Source of the DNA: Micromonospora sp. Llam0
GTDB taxonomy: Bacteria; Actinomycetota; Actinomycetes; Mycobacteriales; Micromonosporaceae
Assembly: GCF_003751085.1 (NCBI RefSeq)
Contig: NZ_RJJY01000001.1
Location: 2,480,001-2,544,000, forward strand
Length of the DNA: 64,000 nucleotides
Direction: 5' to 3'
In this document: one piece after another, positions 18,667-27,629 of the stretch
How the letters are laid out: the number at the start of each line of letters is the position of its first letter
Numbering within the stretch: position 1 is the stretch's first letter
The notes under the pieces: generated by a model
Database searches by the model: none
The model's input: the letters and a program-made list of their open reading frames with translations, nothing else
Told to the model about the DNA's origin: nothing
Made by a program: the position numbers and the translations under genes

Positions 18667-20037
18667 GTGCCCACCGATCCCGGACCGCAGATTAACACCA
18701 GTCTCGTGAGCCGGTACGCCGACCTGCGCAAGCAGGTCGGCGGGATGACTGAGTCGGTACGCGGGATGCGGTTCAACAGCCTGCTCGCCGACGCGTTGGT
18801 TCGCGACGGGATCGACGCCGAGGCCGATCAGCGGGGGCCGCACGGCGAAGTCGACGTCGCGTTCTGTTACGGCGGCACCTGGTGGCTGCTGGAGGCGAAG
18901 TGGTACGCCGACCCGATCACCGACGAGCCGCTACGCCACCTGAGTGATGTGCTGACCGAGCGGCTACCGGGCACCATGGGCATCCTCGCCTCGTGGTCGG
19001 GGTTCGCCGCCAGCGCGCTACGCCGCGCCGAACGATCCCGCGACGTCGTACTGCTCGACCGCACCCACGTGGAAGCGTTGATCAGCGGTACCGTGTCCGG
19101 ACCCGAACTAATCGACGCTGTGAACCGGTCGCTGTCGGTGTTCGGCCACCCGAGCCTGCCGTTGGCGGCGCTTCTGCGCCCACGACGCCCGGACCCGGCA
19201 CCGCTATGGTCGGGTGCCCCCGATGGCTTCACCCCGGCTGCCGTCGCAGCACCCGGCGCGGTAGATCCCACCGTGACCGCCTACGGCGCCACGATCGCCG
19301 GCATCACCGCCGACCACGGCCGACTGCTCATCACCGTGGACGACGGCATCATGAACCTCGCCGTCGGTCGCCGCGCCCAGCCTCGCCGGCGTCTAGAACT
19401 CACCGACTGCGTCGGCAGCCCGTTAGCCACGACCGATGGTGACCTCTTCGTGGTCCGCAACGGCGGGGTGCTGCGCCACCGGCAGGACGCCTTGGAAGTG
19501 GCCGCAGGCGGCTTCACCCGCCCGCCGATCATCGTCCCCGGCCCGCACGGCACGCCGTGGCTGCTGGACCGCGACACGGTCGGCTGGCCCGGCACCGAGC
19601 ACGCCAGCCTGGTGCAGATCGGTGACCACCTCGGCGACCAGCAGCGATGGCCCGCAGGGCTCCCGGCGGGCGTCTATCAGGCAGCGTGCTGGCTGCACGA
19701 ACGCACATTCTTCGTGCTCGGCGACGGGCACAGCGCGATCACCGACGTCGACACCGGCGAGCACCGGTGGATCGAGACCCCGGTCGGCCGGCCACACGGC
19801 CTCATCCGTCTCGACGAGCGCCACGTCCTGATCGTCGGTGCCGATCGCCACGTCCTCATCACGGTCCTCGACACCGCCACCGGGCAGGCGACCGAACCCA
19901 CGCCGATCAACCTGACCGGCCCGGTGCGCGGAGCGGCGCGAATCCGCGATGCCCTGATCATCCTGGCCGGCGCACCTGTCGACCACGCCACCGTCGTGCC
20001 GGTAGTCGCTCGACTTGACCTGCCCAGCCTGGTTTAG
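18667..20037 (+). CDS. PD-(D/E)XK nuclease-like protein with C-terminal beta-propeller-like region
   Basis: A 456-residue protein from GTG 18667. The N-terminal 140 residues look like a restriction-endonuclease fold: MRFNSLLADALVRDGIDAEA, then GEVDVAFCYGGTWWLLEAKW with E61, D63 and the E76-A-K78 pair. From about 200 the protein is made of short beta-rich repeats (ITADHGRLLITVDDGIMNLA; GDLFVVRNGGVLRHRQDALE; HSAITDVDTGEHRWIETPVG; RHVLITVLDTATGQAT), as in a propeller. The reading frame is open upstream to 17824, but that part covers a transposase remnant on the other strand. Possibly a nuclease gated by a sensor propeller (inference). Confidence 0.65.
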   Translation: MPTDPGPQINTSLVSRYADLRKQVGGMTESVRGMRFNSLLADALVRDGIDAEADQRGPHGEVDVAFCYGGTWWLLEAKWYADPITDEPLRHLSDVLTERLPGTMGILASWSGFAASALRRAERSRDVVLLDRTHVEALISGTVSGPELIDAVNRSLSVFGHPSLPLAALLRPRRPDPAPLWSGAPDGFTPAAVAAPGAVDPTVTAYGATIAGITADHGRLLITVDDGIMNLAVGRRAQPRRRLELTDCVGSPLATTDGDLFVVRNGGVLRHRQDALEVAAGGFTRPPIIVPGPHGTPWLLDRDTVGWPGTEHASLVQIGDHLGDQQRWPAGLPAGVYQAACWLHERTFFVLGDGHSAITDVDTGEHRWIETPVGRPHGLIRLDERHVLIVGADRHVLITVLDTATGQATEPTPINLTGPVRGAARIRDALIILAGAPVDHATVVPVVARLDLPSLV

Positions 20038-20239
20038 TTCCCACCCGACAACCGGCGCTGATGACTGCACGGTCACGCCCTCGCGAGCGGGCCGCCGCCT
20101 GTCCGACGAGGCGGGCTGGGTACGCGCGAGCGGGATCACCGCCCTGCCCGGTACCGTAGTTCGGGCCCTGCTTTTCCCTTGTCCTGTGGACAGACCAGGC
20201 GGACCCGCAGGGCAGAGATTTCGTGGTCCTGCTTCTGTA

Positions 20240-20920
20240 TCAGCTGGCCGCGGAGGCGATGAGGTCACGCGCCCCGGCCCGCAGCAGGGCGTCGGCGACT
20301 CGGCGTCCCAGGTCGTCGGCGTCCGAGTGGGGTCCTCGCATGATCGCGGTGACCTGCTTGGCGCCGTCGGGGCTGTAGACGGCACCGTGCAGTCGTACCG
20401 CGTTCGACTCGACCTGGGCGAGCCCGCCGATCGGGCTGTGGCAGTGACCGGTGAGCGCGCGGAGCATGGCGCGTTCGGCGGTGGCCGCCAGCGCGGTGGC
20501 CGGGTCGGTCAGCTGGGCGACGAGGCGGGTGGTCGCGGTGTCGCTGGTGCGGGTGGTGACCACGATCGTGCCGGCGCCGACGGCGGGCAGCATGTCCTCG
20601 ACCGGCAGCACCTGGGTGATCCGGGCAGTCTGGCCGATGCGGCGCAGCCCGGCGACGGCGAGGATCATCGCGTCGCACTCGCCTAGGTCGAGCTTGCGCA
20701 GTCTGGTGTTCGTGTTACCGCGAACGGCGGTCACCCGTAGGTGTGGCCAGCGGGCGGTAAGTTGGGCGCGGCGGCGCGGCGAGCTGGTCGCCACGGTCGC
20801 GTCGGCGGGCAGGTCGTCGAGCGTGCCGCCGTGGCGGGACACCACCGCGTCGTGCACATCCTCGCGCGGCAGGTAGGCGGCGATCGTCAACCCCTCGGGC
20901 AGGGCGACGTCGCCGGGGTC
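20240..20920 (-). pseudogene. hemC: hemC (porphobilinogen deaminase) 3' fragment
   Basis: The last 227 or so residues of hydroxymethylbilane synthase remain: ALPEGLTIAAYLPREDVHDA, VATSSPRRRAQL, RGNTNTRLRKLDLGECDAMI and LTGHCHSPIGGLAQ, the last carrying the dipyrromethane-cofactor Cys. The gene is cut at its 5' side by a group II intron (3' splice point after GCTACCC, exon resuming at GAC 20920-20918). The N-terminal third, with the substrate-binding arginines, is missing from the window. The product cannot be functional, so the organism should have another hemC. Confidence 0.85.
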
Positions 20921-23361
20921 GGGTAGCCGGAGCGCATTGCTGCGCCCCGGCCCCCTCAGAACCGTGCTTGCCACTCGTCGCGGCACACGGCTCAAGCGAG
21001 CCACGGAGGGCTGCTCAGCCGAGCTTTGCTGCCCTCCCACGTTCGCGGGCCAGGTGGCCGCGATGGCAGGAGGTGTGCACGAGGTGGGTTCGAACGTCAC
21101 CTGCTGGGCTCCGCCCGCCCCGATAGACGAGGTAGTCTCGCGCGATTGCCTTGCGGGCAACCGCCAGCCACCATCGTTCCCATTCCGCGGGTCCCTGTGG
21201 CGGCTGCTCCGGGGTTAGTAGGTGCTCGCCGCACAGTGCGCAGCGTCCGTCCTGGCGGTCGAGCGCGCGGAGCGTGTAGTCGTCGAGCGGCGGTTTGACG
21301 CGCCGTCGTCGCTTCTTCCAGTAGTCGGCAAGGGTCGGGTCGTCGGGTGACGCTCCGCCCTTGACCATGGTGTGGCGTTCAATCGGCGTCCAGGAGAACT
21401 TCAACAGGTAGGCCCCGGTGTCGTGGTTGCCGAACACCCAGCGGTCGTTGCGGAACTTGTTGAACCTGCCGTAGTGCCGGTCCACGATCCATCGGGTGGG
21501 CCTGTTGCGGTGGCTGCGGCGCGCCCAGCTGTAGGTGAGGTGCCACATGTAGTTGTCCAAGGCATTGAAAGTCTTGGACGACACCACCGTCCGGTAGTAT
21601 GCCGACCATCCCCGGATGATGGGGTTGAGCCTGGCCATGACGGCTGCCGAATTTGAGCCGCGCAGCGTGCGCATTTCCTCGGCGAGCCGTCCCCGGAGTC
21701 TCTTGATCGCTTTCTTGCTCGGTTTGATCAGCAGCTTGTCGCCCGTGTAGCGGCGGACATTCATGCCCAGAAAATCGAACCCCTCGGAGGCGTGGACGAT
21801 GGTCGTCTTCTCCTCGTTGAAGCTGAGCCCACGGGGCGTGAGCCACGTGGCGAGCCGCGCCTTGACCTCTTGTGCCTCCTGCAACGATTGGCAGCAGACC
21901 ACCAGATCGTCGGCGTACCTGATCAATACCGGGCTGTCGCCCTTGGCCGCTCCGGCCCGCGTTCTTGCTGTGCTGTAGCGGACCCCAGCGACCTCCTCCA
22001 GCCCGTGAAGTGCGATGTTCAGCAGCAGCGGCGAGATGACGCCGCCCTGCGGGGTTCCCTCCACCGTCGGGGCGAACCCCTTGCCCGGCTCGAACACGCC
22101 TGCCTTCAGCCAGTGCCCGATCATGTCCCGCGCGGGGAACGATCCGATCATCGACATCAGGTGATGGTGGTCGATCAGGTCGAACGCCGCAGCCAAGTCC
22201 GAGTCGAGGATCCACAGCCGCGTCGAGTTCTTCCGGCACAGCGTCTGGAAGATGGACTCGATCGCGTCATGGCAGCCCCGGCCCGGCCTGAACCCGTAGG
22301 ATCGCGGTTCGAAACGTGCTTCCCACTCGGGCTCCAGCGCGTTGCGCACCCGGGCCTGATGGCAGCGATCCGCCATCACCGGGATGCCCAGCGGCCGTAG
22401 CTTGGTCTTGTCACGTGCCTTCGGGATGTGCACCCGCTTGACCGCCAAGGGCTTCCATGAGCCGATCGTGGCATGCACCTGCACCGCCAACTCGGCCCTG
22501 GACTCGGGAGTCACGGCGATTTTCCCGTCGATCCCGGCAGTCTTGCGTCCAGCGTTGCGCTGCGCGACCTGGCGCACACTGACCAGAGTGTTCGCCCTGC
22601 TGCGCAGCATCAGCTTCTGCAGGCTCCTGACCTTCGGCCAGTCCTGCTGCTGAGTCGCCTTGAAGATTCTGCTGCGTAGCTGCTGTACCTGCTGCTCCTG
22701 GGTCGGCCAGTGGACCGTCCGCCAGCCCGGGCCGTCGATCGTCAGCGGTGGGTCCTTCGGTCCGTTCACCTTCTCGGTGTCCAACTTGTCCTCGGGTTCC
22801 AGCGGCTTCGTCGCGTCGTCGTCAAAGGCTCACCTGCCCACGTCAGCCCTCTTTCGAGGTCAAGCCCTTGGCTCGTATCCGGCCAGTTATACGAAGCGGC
22901 CGGGGTAGGTCCGTGTGCTCCGCTTTCCCGCTGCCTTTCGGCCGCCGGCATTAGCTTCTTGGGCATCCTGTGCCCGCCAGGGAACTGAGCCTCCCTCACG
23001 GTCGGCCTACCACGCCGTGAGTCACAGCGTGGACCCTGTCGGGGTTTCCATGTTCCGCACGCATGAGATGCGACCGGGTTTGGGCACCCTCTCAGCCCCG
23101 GGGACGACGGTGTCCCAGCGAGGGCCACATCGAGCCTCGCCGTCTGCCGCCTTTCAGCGACCGGTCCCTGTTCTCCCTGGTGTTGTTGGTTCCGCCCCAG
23201 GGAGTCTAAATCACGAGGTGTCATCAAGGGTTCACTTGCGTTTGCCCGTCCGGCCTTCCCCTCACCTGTAGCTCCCAGACGGAGTGGGCGCCCTTGGGCT
23301 TTCCCCCGAGCTTCGCACCTCGCAGTTACCCGCGACGCACGTCGGGGAGGGGACGGATCTG
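20921..23361 (-). mobile_element. Group II intron, 5' end truncated by IS3
   Basis: Domain V lies at 20959-20993 (GAGCCGTGTGCCGCG...) and the 3' end CTACCC at 20921. The 5' region is recognisable (GTGCGTCGCGGGTAACTGCG from 23340 leftwards). Comparison with the intron at 47218-51457 shows that about 90 nt more should precede it. Here that sequence is replaced after about 21 nt by the IS3 end at 23362. Without its true 5' end the intron cannot splice normally. Confidence 0.75.
21015..22784 (-). CDS. ltrA: Group II intron reverse transcriptase/maturase with HNH domain
   Basis: A 589-residue, uninterrupted intron-encoded protein. It has RT0-RT7 with SYGFRPGRGCHDAI, GTPQGGVISPLLLNIALHGL and the YADD active site (about 291), and a maturase domain with LNPIIRGWSAYYRTVV. 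The C-terminal HNH nuclease is CALCGEHLL...HLVHTSCHRGH (about 507-575). The protein looks functional, but its own intron RNA lacks the 5' end. It could still act in trans on related introns such as the one at 47-51 kb. Confidence 0.92.
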   Translation of the reverse strand: MDTEKVNGPKDPPLTIDGPGWRTVHWPTQEQQVQQLRSRIFKATQQQDWPKVRSLQKLMLRSRANTLVSVRQVAQRNAGRKTAGIDGKIAVTPESRAELAVQVHATIGSWKPLAVKRVHIPKARDKTKLRPLGIPVMADRCHQARVRNALEPEWEARFEPRSYGFRPGRGCHDAIESIFQTLCRKNSTRLWILDSDLAAAFDLIDHHHLMSMIGSFPARDMIGHWLKAGVFEPGKGFAPTVEGTPQGGVISPLLLNIALHGLEEVAGVRYSTARTRAGAAKGDSPVLIRYADDLVVCCQSLQEAQEVKARLATWLTPRGLSFNEEKTTIVHASEGFDFLGMNVRRYTGDKLLIKPSKKAIKRLRGRLAEEMRTLRGSNSAAVMARLNPIIRGWSAYYRTVVSSKTFNALDNYMWHLTYSWARRSHRNRPTRWIVDRHYGRFNKFRNDRWVFGNHDTGAYLLKFSWTPIERHTMVKGGASPDDPTLADYWKKRRRRVKPPLDDYTLRALDRQDGRCALCGEHLLTPEQPPQGPAEWERWWLAVARKAIARDYLVYRGGRSPAGDVRTHLVHTSCHRGHLARERGRAAKLG

Positions 23362-23404
23362 TGAGGGGCCTCGCGTTTTCCGGACAGTGGTTCGGCCGGT
23401 TCTT

Positions 23405-24289
23405 TCACGCCGCGATTTGAAGGTTCTCGAACTCTGCGTGGACTTCCCGGGGAGGTCGGTAGCCCACCGCTGAATGCAGACGCTGACGATTGTACCAGAA
23501 TTCGATGTAGGCAGTAACGTCCCGACGTGCCGCCTCACGCGTGGGATACTTCACACGCGACACGCGTTCGTTCTTCAGTGCACCGAAGAACGATTCCGCC
23601 ATCGCATTGTCGAAACAAATTCCGGTCCGGCCAGCAGATCGCCGCAACCTCAGATCCCGAAGCGTTCTGCCGTAGTCGTCCGACATGTAGTTGCTGCCCC
23701 GGTCCGAATGAAAGATGGCGTTCTTCCTGAGTTCGCGATTCCGGGCGGCGTTACGGATGGCGCGGGAGATCAACGGCGTCTGGTAGTGGTCGTCCATCGC
23801 GTACCCGATGACTTCCTTCGTGCAGCAGTCGATGACGGTCGCCAGATACAGCCACCCCTCGCCGGTCGGGATGTACGTGATGTCGCCGACGAGCTTCTCC
23901 CCAGGCGCGTCGGCGGTGAACTCCCGGCCGACGAGGTCAGGCACCGTGCCGGACGACGACTGGGTGAGTCCCCACCGCCTCGGGCGGGGCTGGCACGGCA
24001 CGAGCCCGAGCTCGCGCATCAGCTGGCGGACGAGTTCCGGCCCGGCGGACACGCCCTGGCGCCGCAGTTGCGCGTGGACACGTCGATGCCCGTAGGTGCC
24101 GTCAGACGCGGCGAACACCTCCTCGATGGCCGATCGAAGGTGGGCGCGGCGGGTGGCGGTCGCGGAGTCGGGGCGGGTTCGCCATTCGTAGTATCCGGAC
24201 CTGGACACGCCGAGTTGTTCGCACATGAAGTCGACGGGGTAGGCGTACTTCGCGGTGTCGAGTCGCATCGTCTCGATGAACTCGTACAA
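23405..24289 (-). CDS. IS3 family transposase OrfB (DDE integrase core)
   Basis: A 294-residue integrase-core protein: HTH_21 region (SRSGYYEWRTRPDSAT, TYGHRRVHAQLRRQG), then DITYIPTGEGWLYLATVIDC (first Asp), IFHSDRGSNYMSD (second Asp) and FDNAMAESFFGALKNE (Glu). It is intact. It is probably made as an OrfAB fusion through the slippery A-run in orfA; the frame is open upstream of its ATG in the -1 frame (REGPSVTSLYEF). Confidence 0.92.
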   Translation of the reverse strand: MYEFIETMRLDTAKYAYPVDFMCEQLGVSRSGYYEWRTRPDSATATRRAHLRSAIEEVFAASDGTYGHRRVHAQLRRQGVSAGPELVRQLMRELGLVPCQPRPRRWGLTQSSSGTVPDLVGREFTADAPGEKLVGDITYIPTGEGWLYLATVIDCCTKEVIGYAMDDHYQTPLISRAIRNAARNRELRKNAIFHSDRGSNYMSDDYGRTLRDLRLRRSAGRTGICFDNAMAESFFGALKNERVSRVKYPTREAARRDVTAYIEFWYNRQRLHSAVGYRPPREVHAEFENLQIAA

Positions 24290-24294
24290 GCTCG

Positions 24295-24588
24295 TTACCG
24301 AGGGTCCTTCGCGAAGTACGCCGCGGCTTTTTTCAGGAAGCTGTTCTCCATTTCGAGTTCCCGGTTGCGGCGTTCGAGTTCCTTCAGTCGAGCGCGCTCG
24401 TCGATGCCGATCTGTGGGCTGTTCTGGGCGCCGCTGTTTTCCCGCCGGTACTGGCGGACCCAGGAACGCAGCGTCTCCGGATGAACGTCGATCTCCCGGG
24501 CAACCTGCGACACTGGCTTGTTCGACTGTAGAACGAGTTGCACTGCTTCTTCACGGAACTCTGGGGTGTATGAGCTTATGCGTGCCAT
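24295..24588 (-). CDS. IS3 family transposase OrfA (HTH protein)
   Basis: A 97-residue protein with an N-terminal HTH (YTPEFREEAVQLVLQSNKPV, VAREIDVHPETLRSWVRQYR) and a leucine-zipper-like C-terminus (ERRNRELEMENSFLKKAAAY). A GAAAAAAG run at 24327-24334 (minus strand) gives the heptamer A-AAA-AAG, the classical IS3 -1 frameshift signal for making OrfAB. Confidence 0.9.
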   Translation of the reverse strand: MARISSYTPEFREEAVQLVLQSNKPVSQVAREIDVHPETLRSWVRQYRRENSGAQNSPQIGIDERARLKELERRNRELEMENSFLKKAAAYFAKDPR

Positions 24589-24661
24589 CGCGCTTCTTCC
24601 CTCGACTTTCCTAACAGGGTAACCTTATTGGCTCCCTGTCCGGAATCCTCGGGGCACCTCA

Positions 24662-25223
24662 CCATCCCACCCGCCGCCTGTCCATGCATGGCGACGACGT
24701 CGTCCTGATCCTGGACGACACCACCACCGAGGTGAACCCGGACGCACTCGCGGCGGCGCTGCACTCCCCGCGGCGGGAGGCCTGGTCGCCGGTCACCATC
24801 ACGATGCAGGAAGGCCCTTCTTTCGAGTCACTGCACCTGTGGCTGGCCAGCCAACCCCGGCCCTTCGGCACCCTCGTCGTAGACCGCGAACGCGCCGCCG
24901 GCCTGGTCGACCCGCAGGACCGGTTCTTCTGCCCGACCCTGCTCACCGCCGACAGCTTCGCCTACCTCGCGATGCGCAAGCTCGACGACACCACCTGGCA
25001 GTTCGGCGTCCACGGCTTCGGACCCGACGCCGACACCCTCACCGCCGACATGCTCGACCTCATCACGGTCTGGGAACACGACCACCGGCACCACCCCGGT
25101 CCGACGATCACCGTGCACCCCACCGGCACACACCCGCCTACACCCGATGGACCCCAGCTGCTCGTGACCCGCCGCCACGCCACGACCGCCGTCACCTGGC
25201 CCGCCCCAGGCAACCCGCGATGA
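24662..25223 (+). pseudogene. FxLD-type (PCMT-like) methyltransferase, 3' part only
   Basis: The reading frame enters from the IS3 end without a start (RRLSMHGDDVVLILDD). It continues as the C-terminal domain of the protein-L-isoaspartate O-methyltransferase-like enzymes of FxLD peptide systems: SFESLHLWLASQPRPFGTLV, DRFFCPTLLTADSFAYLAMR, QFGVHGFGPDADTLTADMLD and HPTGTHPPTPDG. The SAM-binding N-terminal half is missing. No FxLD peptide or dehydratase gene is nearby. ATG 24684 could give a 179-residue truncated protein, unlikely to be active. Confidence 0.65.
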
Positions 25224-25855
25224 CCGCCGACCCGCCGCGCATCGAACGGTTCTCCCCGCAGTTCCCGACACTCGTCATCGTGCGCGGAAACTCGGCAAGC
25301 GGAAAGACGACCGCGGCCAGAGAAGCCCGACACCGATACGGGCGCGGCTGCGCCCTGCTGGAACAGGACTACCTACGCAGGACCCTGCTACGGGAGCACG
25401 ACAGCACCCACATCCAGCCGGTCGCCCCAGCGTTCATCACCGCGACCGCCCGCACCGCCCTCGACCTGGGCTACCACGTCATCCTCGAAGGCATCCTGCA
25501 CACCGAACGCTACGCCACTGTCCTGCTCCAACTCATCGACAGTCATCCCGGACCGGTCGCCGTGTTCTACCTGGACGTCTCCTTCGACGAAACCGTCCGC
25601 CGCCACCTCAACCGGGCCGAGCCCATCCCCGTGACCCCTGACGAGATGCGCGACTGGTACGCCCATCGCGACCTGCTCGGCGTCCCCGGCGAAACGGTCA
25701 TCGGCGAAACCAGCACCTTCGAACAGACGGTCACCACCATCCTGCACGCCAGCGGCCTCACCAGGGCGTCATCGCAGACGCCATGCCCCGGGCGTTGCCG
25801 GCGCTGCGCCCGCGAATCCGACCAGGCCGCTGCCACCACCGCAGCAGGCGGGTGA
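25220..25855 (+). CDS. P-loop kinase / AAA-type ATPase (zeta toxin-like fold)
   Basis: A 211-residue protein. Walker A is VRGNSASGKT (about 20-29), followed by LEQDYLRRTLLREHD, DLGYHVILEGILHTERY (about 85-101) and FYLDVSFDETVRRHLNR. This is the layout of small kinases of the AAA_33/zeta-toxin type. ATG 25220 overlaps the previous stop (ATGA). The last 30 residues are basic and Cys-rich. The substrate is unknown; no antitoxin-like gene is adjacent. Confidence 0.75.
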   Translation: MTADPPRIERFSPQFPTLVIVRGNSASGKTTAAREARHRYGRGCALLEQDYLRRTLLREHDSTHIQPVAPAFITATARTALDLGYHVILEGILHTERYATVLLQLIDSHPGPVAVFYLDVSFDETVRRHLNRAEPIPVTPDEMRDWYAHRDLLGVPGETVIGETSTFEQTVTTILHASGLTRASSQTPCPGRCRRCARESDQAAATTAAGG

Positions 25856-25865
25856 CCCATCGTGC

Positions 25866-25960
25866 GGACGGGCGGTGCGTGAGCCAACGATGAAGCCGAG
25901 GTTGTCGTCGTCGAGTTCGCGCAGGTTGATCGAGCCTCGACGTGGATGCTAACCGGTTCA
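25866..25960 (-). pseudogene. Transposase fragment (IS1634/IS4-like)
   Basis: A short minus-strand stretch reads INLRELDDDNLGFIVGSR, similar to the region after the second Asp of IS1634-type transposases. It has no start, stop or ends. 25961-26093 shows nothing else. Confidence 0.3.
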
Positions 25961-26093
25961 CAGTGGCCCACGACCCGCCTGCCCTGTCCGCCCCCGGGGC
26001 GCCCTGGCCTTGTCTCAGGCCAACATCCTCAGTGTCTGCCAGCGACTCACCGCGACCAACCTACCGCCACCACTGCCCTACCCGTAGCACAAT

Positions 26094-26663
26094 GTGACTC
26101 AGCGGAACGAGAGAAAACCGCTACGATTGTTGGGGCGAACCAGGGTGAACGACGAGCTGCGGCATGAGCTGCTAGCCCTTGCGGATGAGGACCAGCATGT
26201 CCGGAAGGCCGCAGGTGAGCGGGCAGGGCCCGGTGAGGAGATCCCCGACGACCTCGCCCGGGAGTGGGCGCGGGTCGATGGACGTAACACCGCCCGGCTG
26301 GCTGAGGTCGTCGGCGAGCACGGGTGGCCCACCCGCAGTCTCGTCGGCGACGACGGTGCCAACGCCGCCTGGCTGCTGGCCCAACACGCCGACCGCAACC
26401 TGGACCGGCAGAAGCGCTTCCTCGACCTCATGCGCGCCGCCGTAGCCGCGAACGAGGCCAGCGCCGTCGACTTGGCCTACCTGACTGACCGGGTAGCCAC
26501 GCATGCCGGCCAGCCGCAGATCTACGGCACCCAACTGCGCCCCGGCCCAGACGGCCGGCTGACTGCTTACCCGATCGCCGACTCAGACATGGTTGACCAG
26601 CGGCGAGCCGCGCTCGGCCTTGACCCATTGGTCGACTACATCGCGGCTAGCCAGCAAAGGTAG
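26094..26663 (+). CDS. DUF6624-like protein
   Basis: A 189-residue protein. From about residue 22 it has LRHELLALADEDQHVRK, then VDGRNTARLAEVVGEHGWPT, AAWLLAQHADRN and the C-terminal VATHAGQPQIYGTQLR, the pattern of actinobacterial DUF6624 proteins. Start choice is uncertain: GTG 26094 or the later GTG 26142, neither with a strong ribosome binding site. The function is unknown; it precedes the deaminase toxin gene. Confidence 0.65.
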   Translation: MTQRNERKPLRLLGRTRVNDELRHELLALADEDQHVRKAAGERAGPGEEIPDDLAREWARVDGRNTARLAEVVGEHGWPTRSLVGDDGANAAWLLAQHADRNLDRQKRFLDLMRAAVAANEASAVDLAYLTDRVATHAGQPQIYGTQLRPGPDGRLTAYPIADSDMVDQRRAALGLDPLVDYIAASQQR

Positions 26664-26825
26664 GCAGGGCGCCAGGTGGGCACGCGACCCCCGCAGACGC
26701 GACGGCCGAGCCGGGCCGACGACGGAATGCCAGCACCACCAACGCATCCAGCAGACCTACCGCTCGTCCTGCCTACGGCCGCGGTAGGAGTCGAACCTTG
26801 TGGGACGGGGCGAAGGACGGTACGG

Positions 26826-27629
26826 GTGGGTCTTGATGAGGTCGCCGCCGGGCTGCAGACCGTGCTCGAACAGATCGCTCGGCAACGCGCCGGTCTGGCC
26901 GCCGCCGTGTCCTCGGTCAACGCCGCATCGAATCGGCTACGAGCCGTCACCGCCGGCAGCGGTCACATCCTCGTGCGACAGACTCTCGCGGCGGCGGCCG
27001 CCTCCACCACGCGACTACGTGAGGCAGACCGCCAACTTGCCGAAGCAACGATGGCGATCATCGAGTACGGAAAGGCCATCGGCGTCGTCCTCACCCCGCC
27101 CCGGGACAGTGCACCGCCGGCGGCGGCAGCATCAACGCGCCCTGAAGCAACGGGTAGCCGGCGTGAGGTCAGCCCGCCAGCGCGGGCGGCGGCTGAGACT
27201 GCGTCCGGCCAATCAACACCGACGGGTGACGCCGCGCCGGCTCCATACGTGCCGGGGTTCCTGGAATCCTTGCCCGTGCGCCGGTCGGCGGACGCCCCGA
27301 CCGACGGGGTCATCACCACGACGGACGGCGAGAGGATCAGTGATGTGCACAGCGGCAAGGGCGGGCCAGGTAAGGGCGGCCCCGGCCTCCGTCCGCCGTT
27401 CACGCACTACGTGTCCGCCCTCGACCATGCCGAAGGCCACGCGGCAGCGCTGATGCGCACCCATGGCCTCACGGCGGCCACCTTGTACCTGAACAACACG
27501 CCATGCGTGGAACCGATGGGCTGTGACCGGGTCCTACCGTATGTGCTGCCGGAAGACGCGACACTCACCGTCTACGGCCCGAACCGGTATGTCACCGTGT
27601 ACCGGGGCAACGGAAAGGGGTTGGCATGA
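26826..27629 (+). CDS. Polymorphic toxin with DddA/SCP1.201-like cytidine deaminase domain
   Basis: A 267-residue protein from GTG 26826, preceded by GAAGGA. The N-terminal 90 residues form a helical WXG/LXG-like bundle (LDEVAAGLQTVLEQIARQRA, LREADRQLAEATMAIIEYGK). A Pro/Ala linker follows, and the C-terminal 75 residues are a deaminase: HAEGHAAALMR (H201, E203), YLNNTPC (C227), GCDRVLPYVLPEDATLTVYG (C233). H-x-E with C-(5)-C is the zinc site of the SCP1.201 family, which includes double-stranded DNA cytidine deaminases. The WXG-like front suggests type VII secretion. The next gene encodes its Imm1 immunity protein, overlapping by 4 bp. Confidence 0.85.
   Translation: MGLDEVAAGLQTVLEQIARQRAGLAAAVSSVNAASNRLRAVTAGSGHILVRQTLAAAAASTTRLREADRQLAEATMAIIEYGKAIGVVLTPPRDSAPPAAAASTRPEATGSRREVSPPARAAAETASGQSTPTGDAAPAPYVPGFLESLPVRRSADAPTDGVITTTDGERISDVHSGKGGPGKGGPGLRPPFTHYVSALDHAEGHAAALMRTHGLTAATLYLNNTPCVEPMGCDRVLPYVLPEDATLTVYGPNRYVTVYRGNGKGLA

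Larger units (their letters stand above)
23362..24661 (-). mobile_element. IS3 family insertion sequence without target duplication
   Basis: The terminal repeats begin TGAGGGGCCTCGCGTTTTCC and, at the other end, TGAGGTGCCCCGAGGATTCC, both followed by GGACAG; the length is 1300 bp. Two overlapping genes encode OrfA and OrfB. The bases next to the two ends (CTG on the left, CCA on the right) do not match. The left flank is a truncated group II intron in hemC and the right flank is the middle of a methyltransferase gene. The element therefore marks a recombination or deletion joint rather than a simple insertion. Confidence 0.88.

Noticed and set aside
25220..26663. Toxin-antitoxin pair made of the zeta-like kinase and the DUF6624 gene
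   Set aside because: The genes are about 240 bp apart with transposase debris between them and no coupling, so a pair is not supported.
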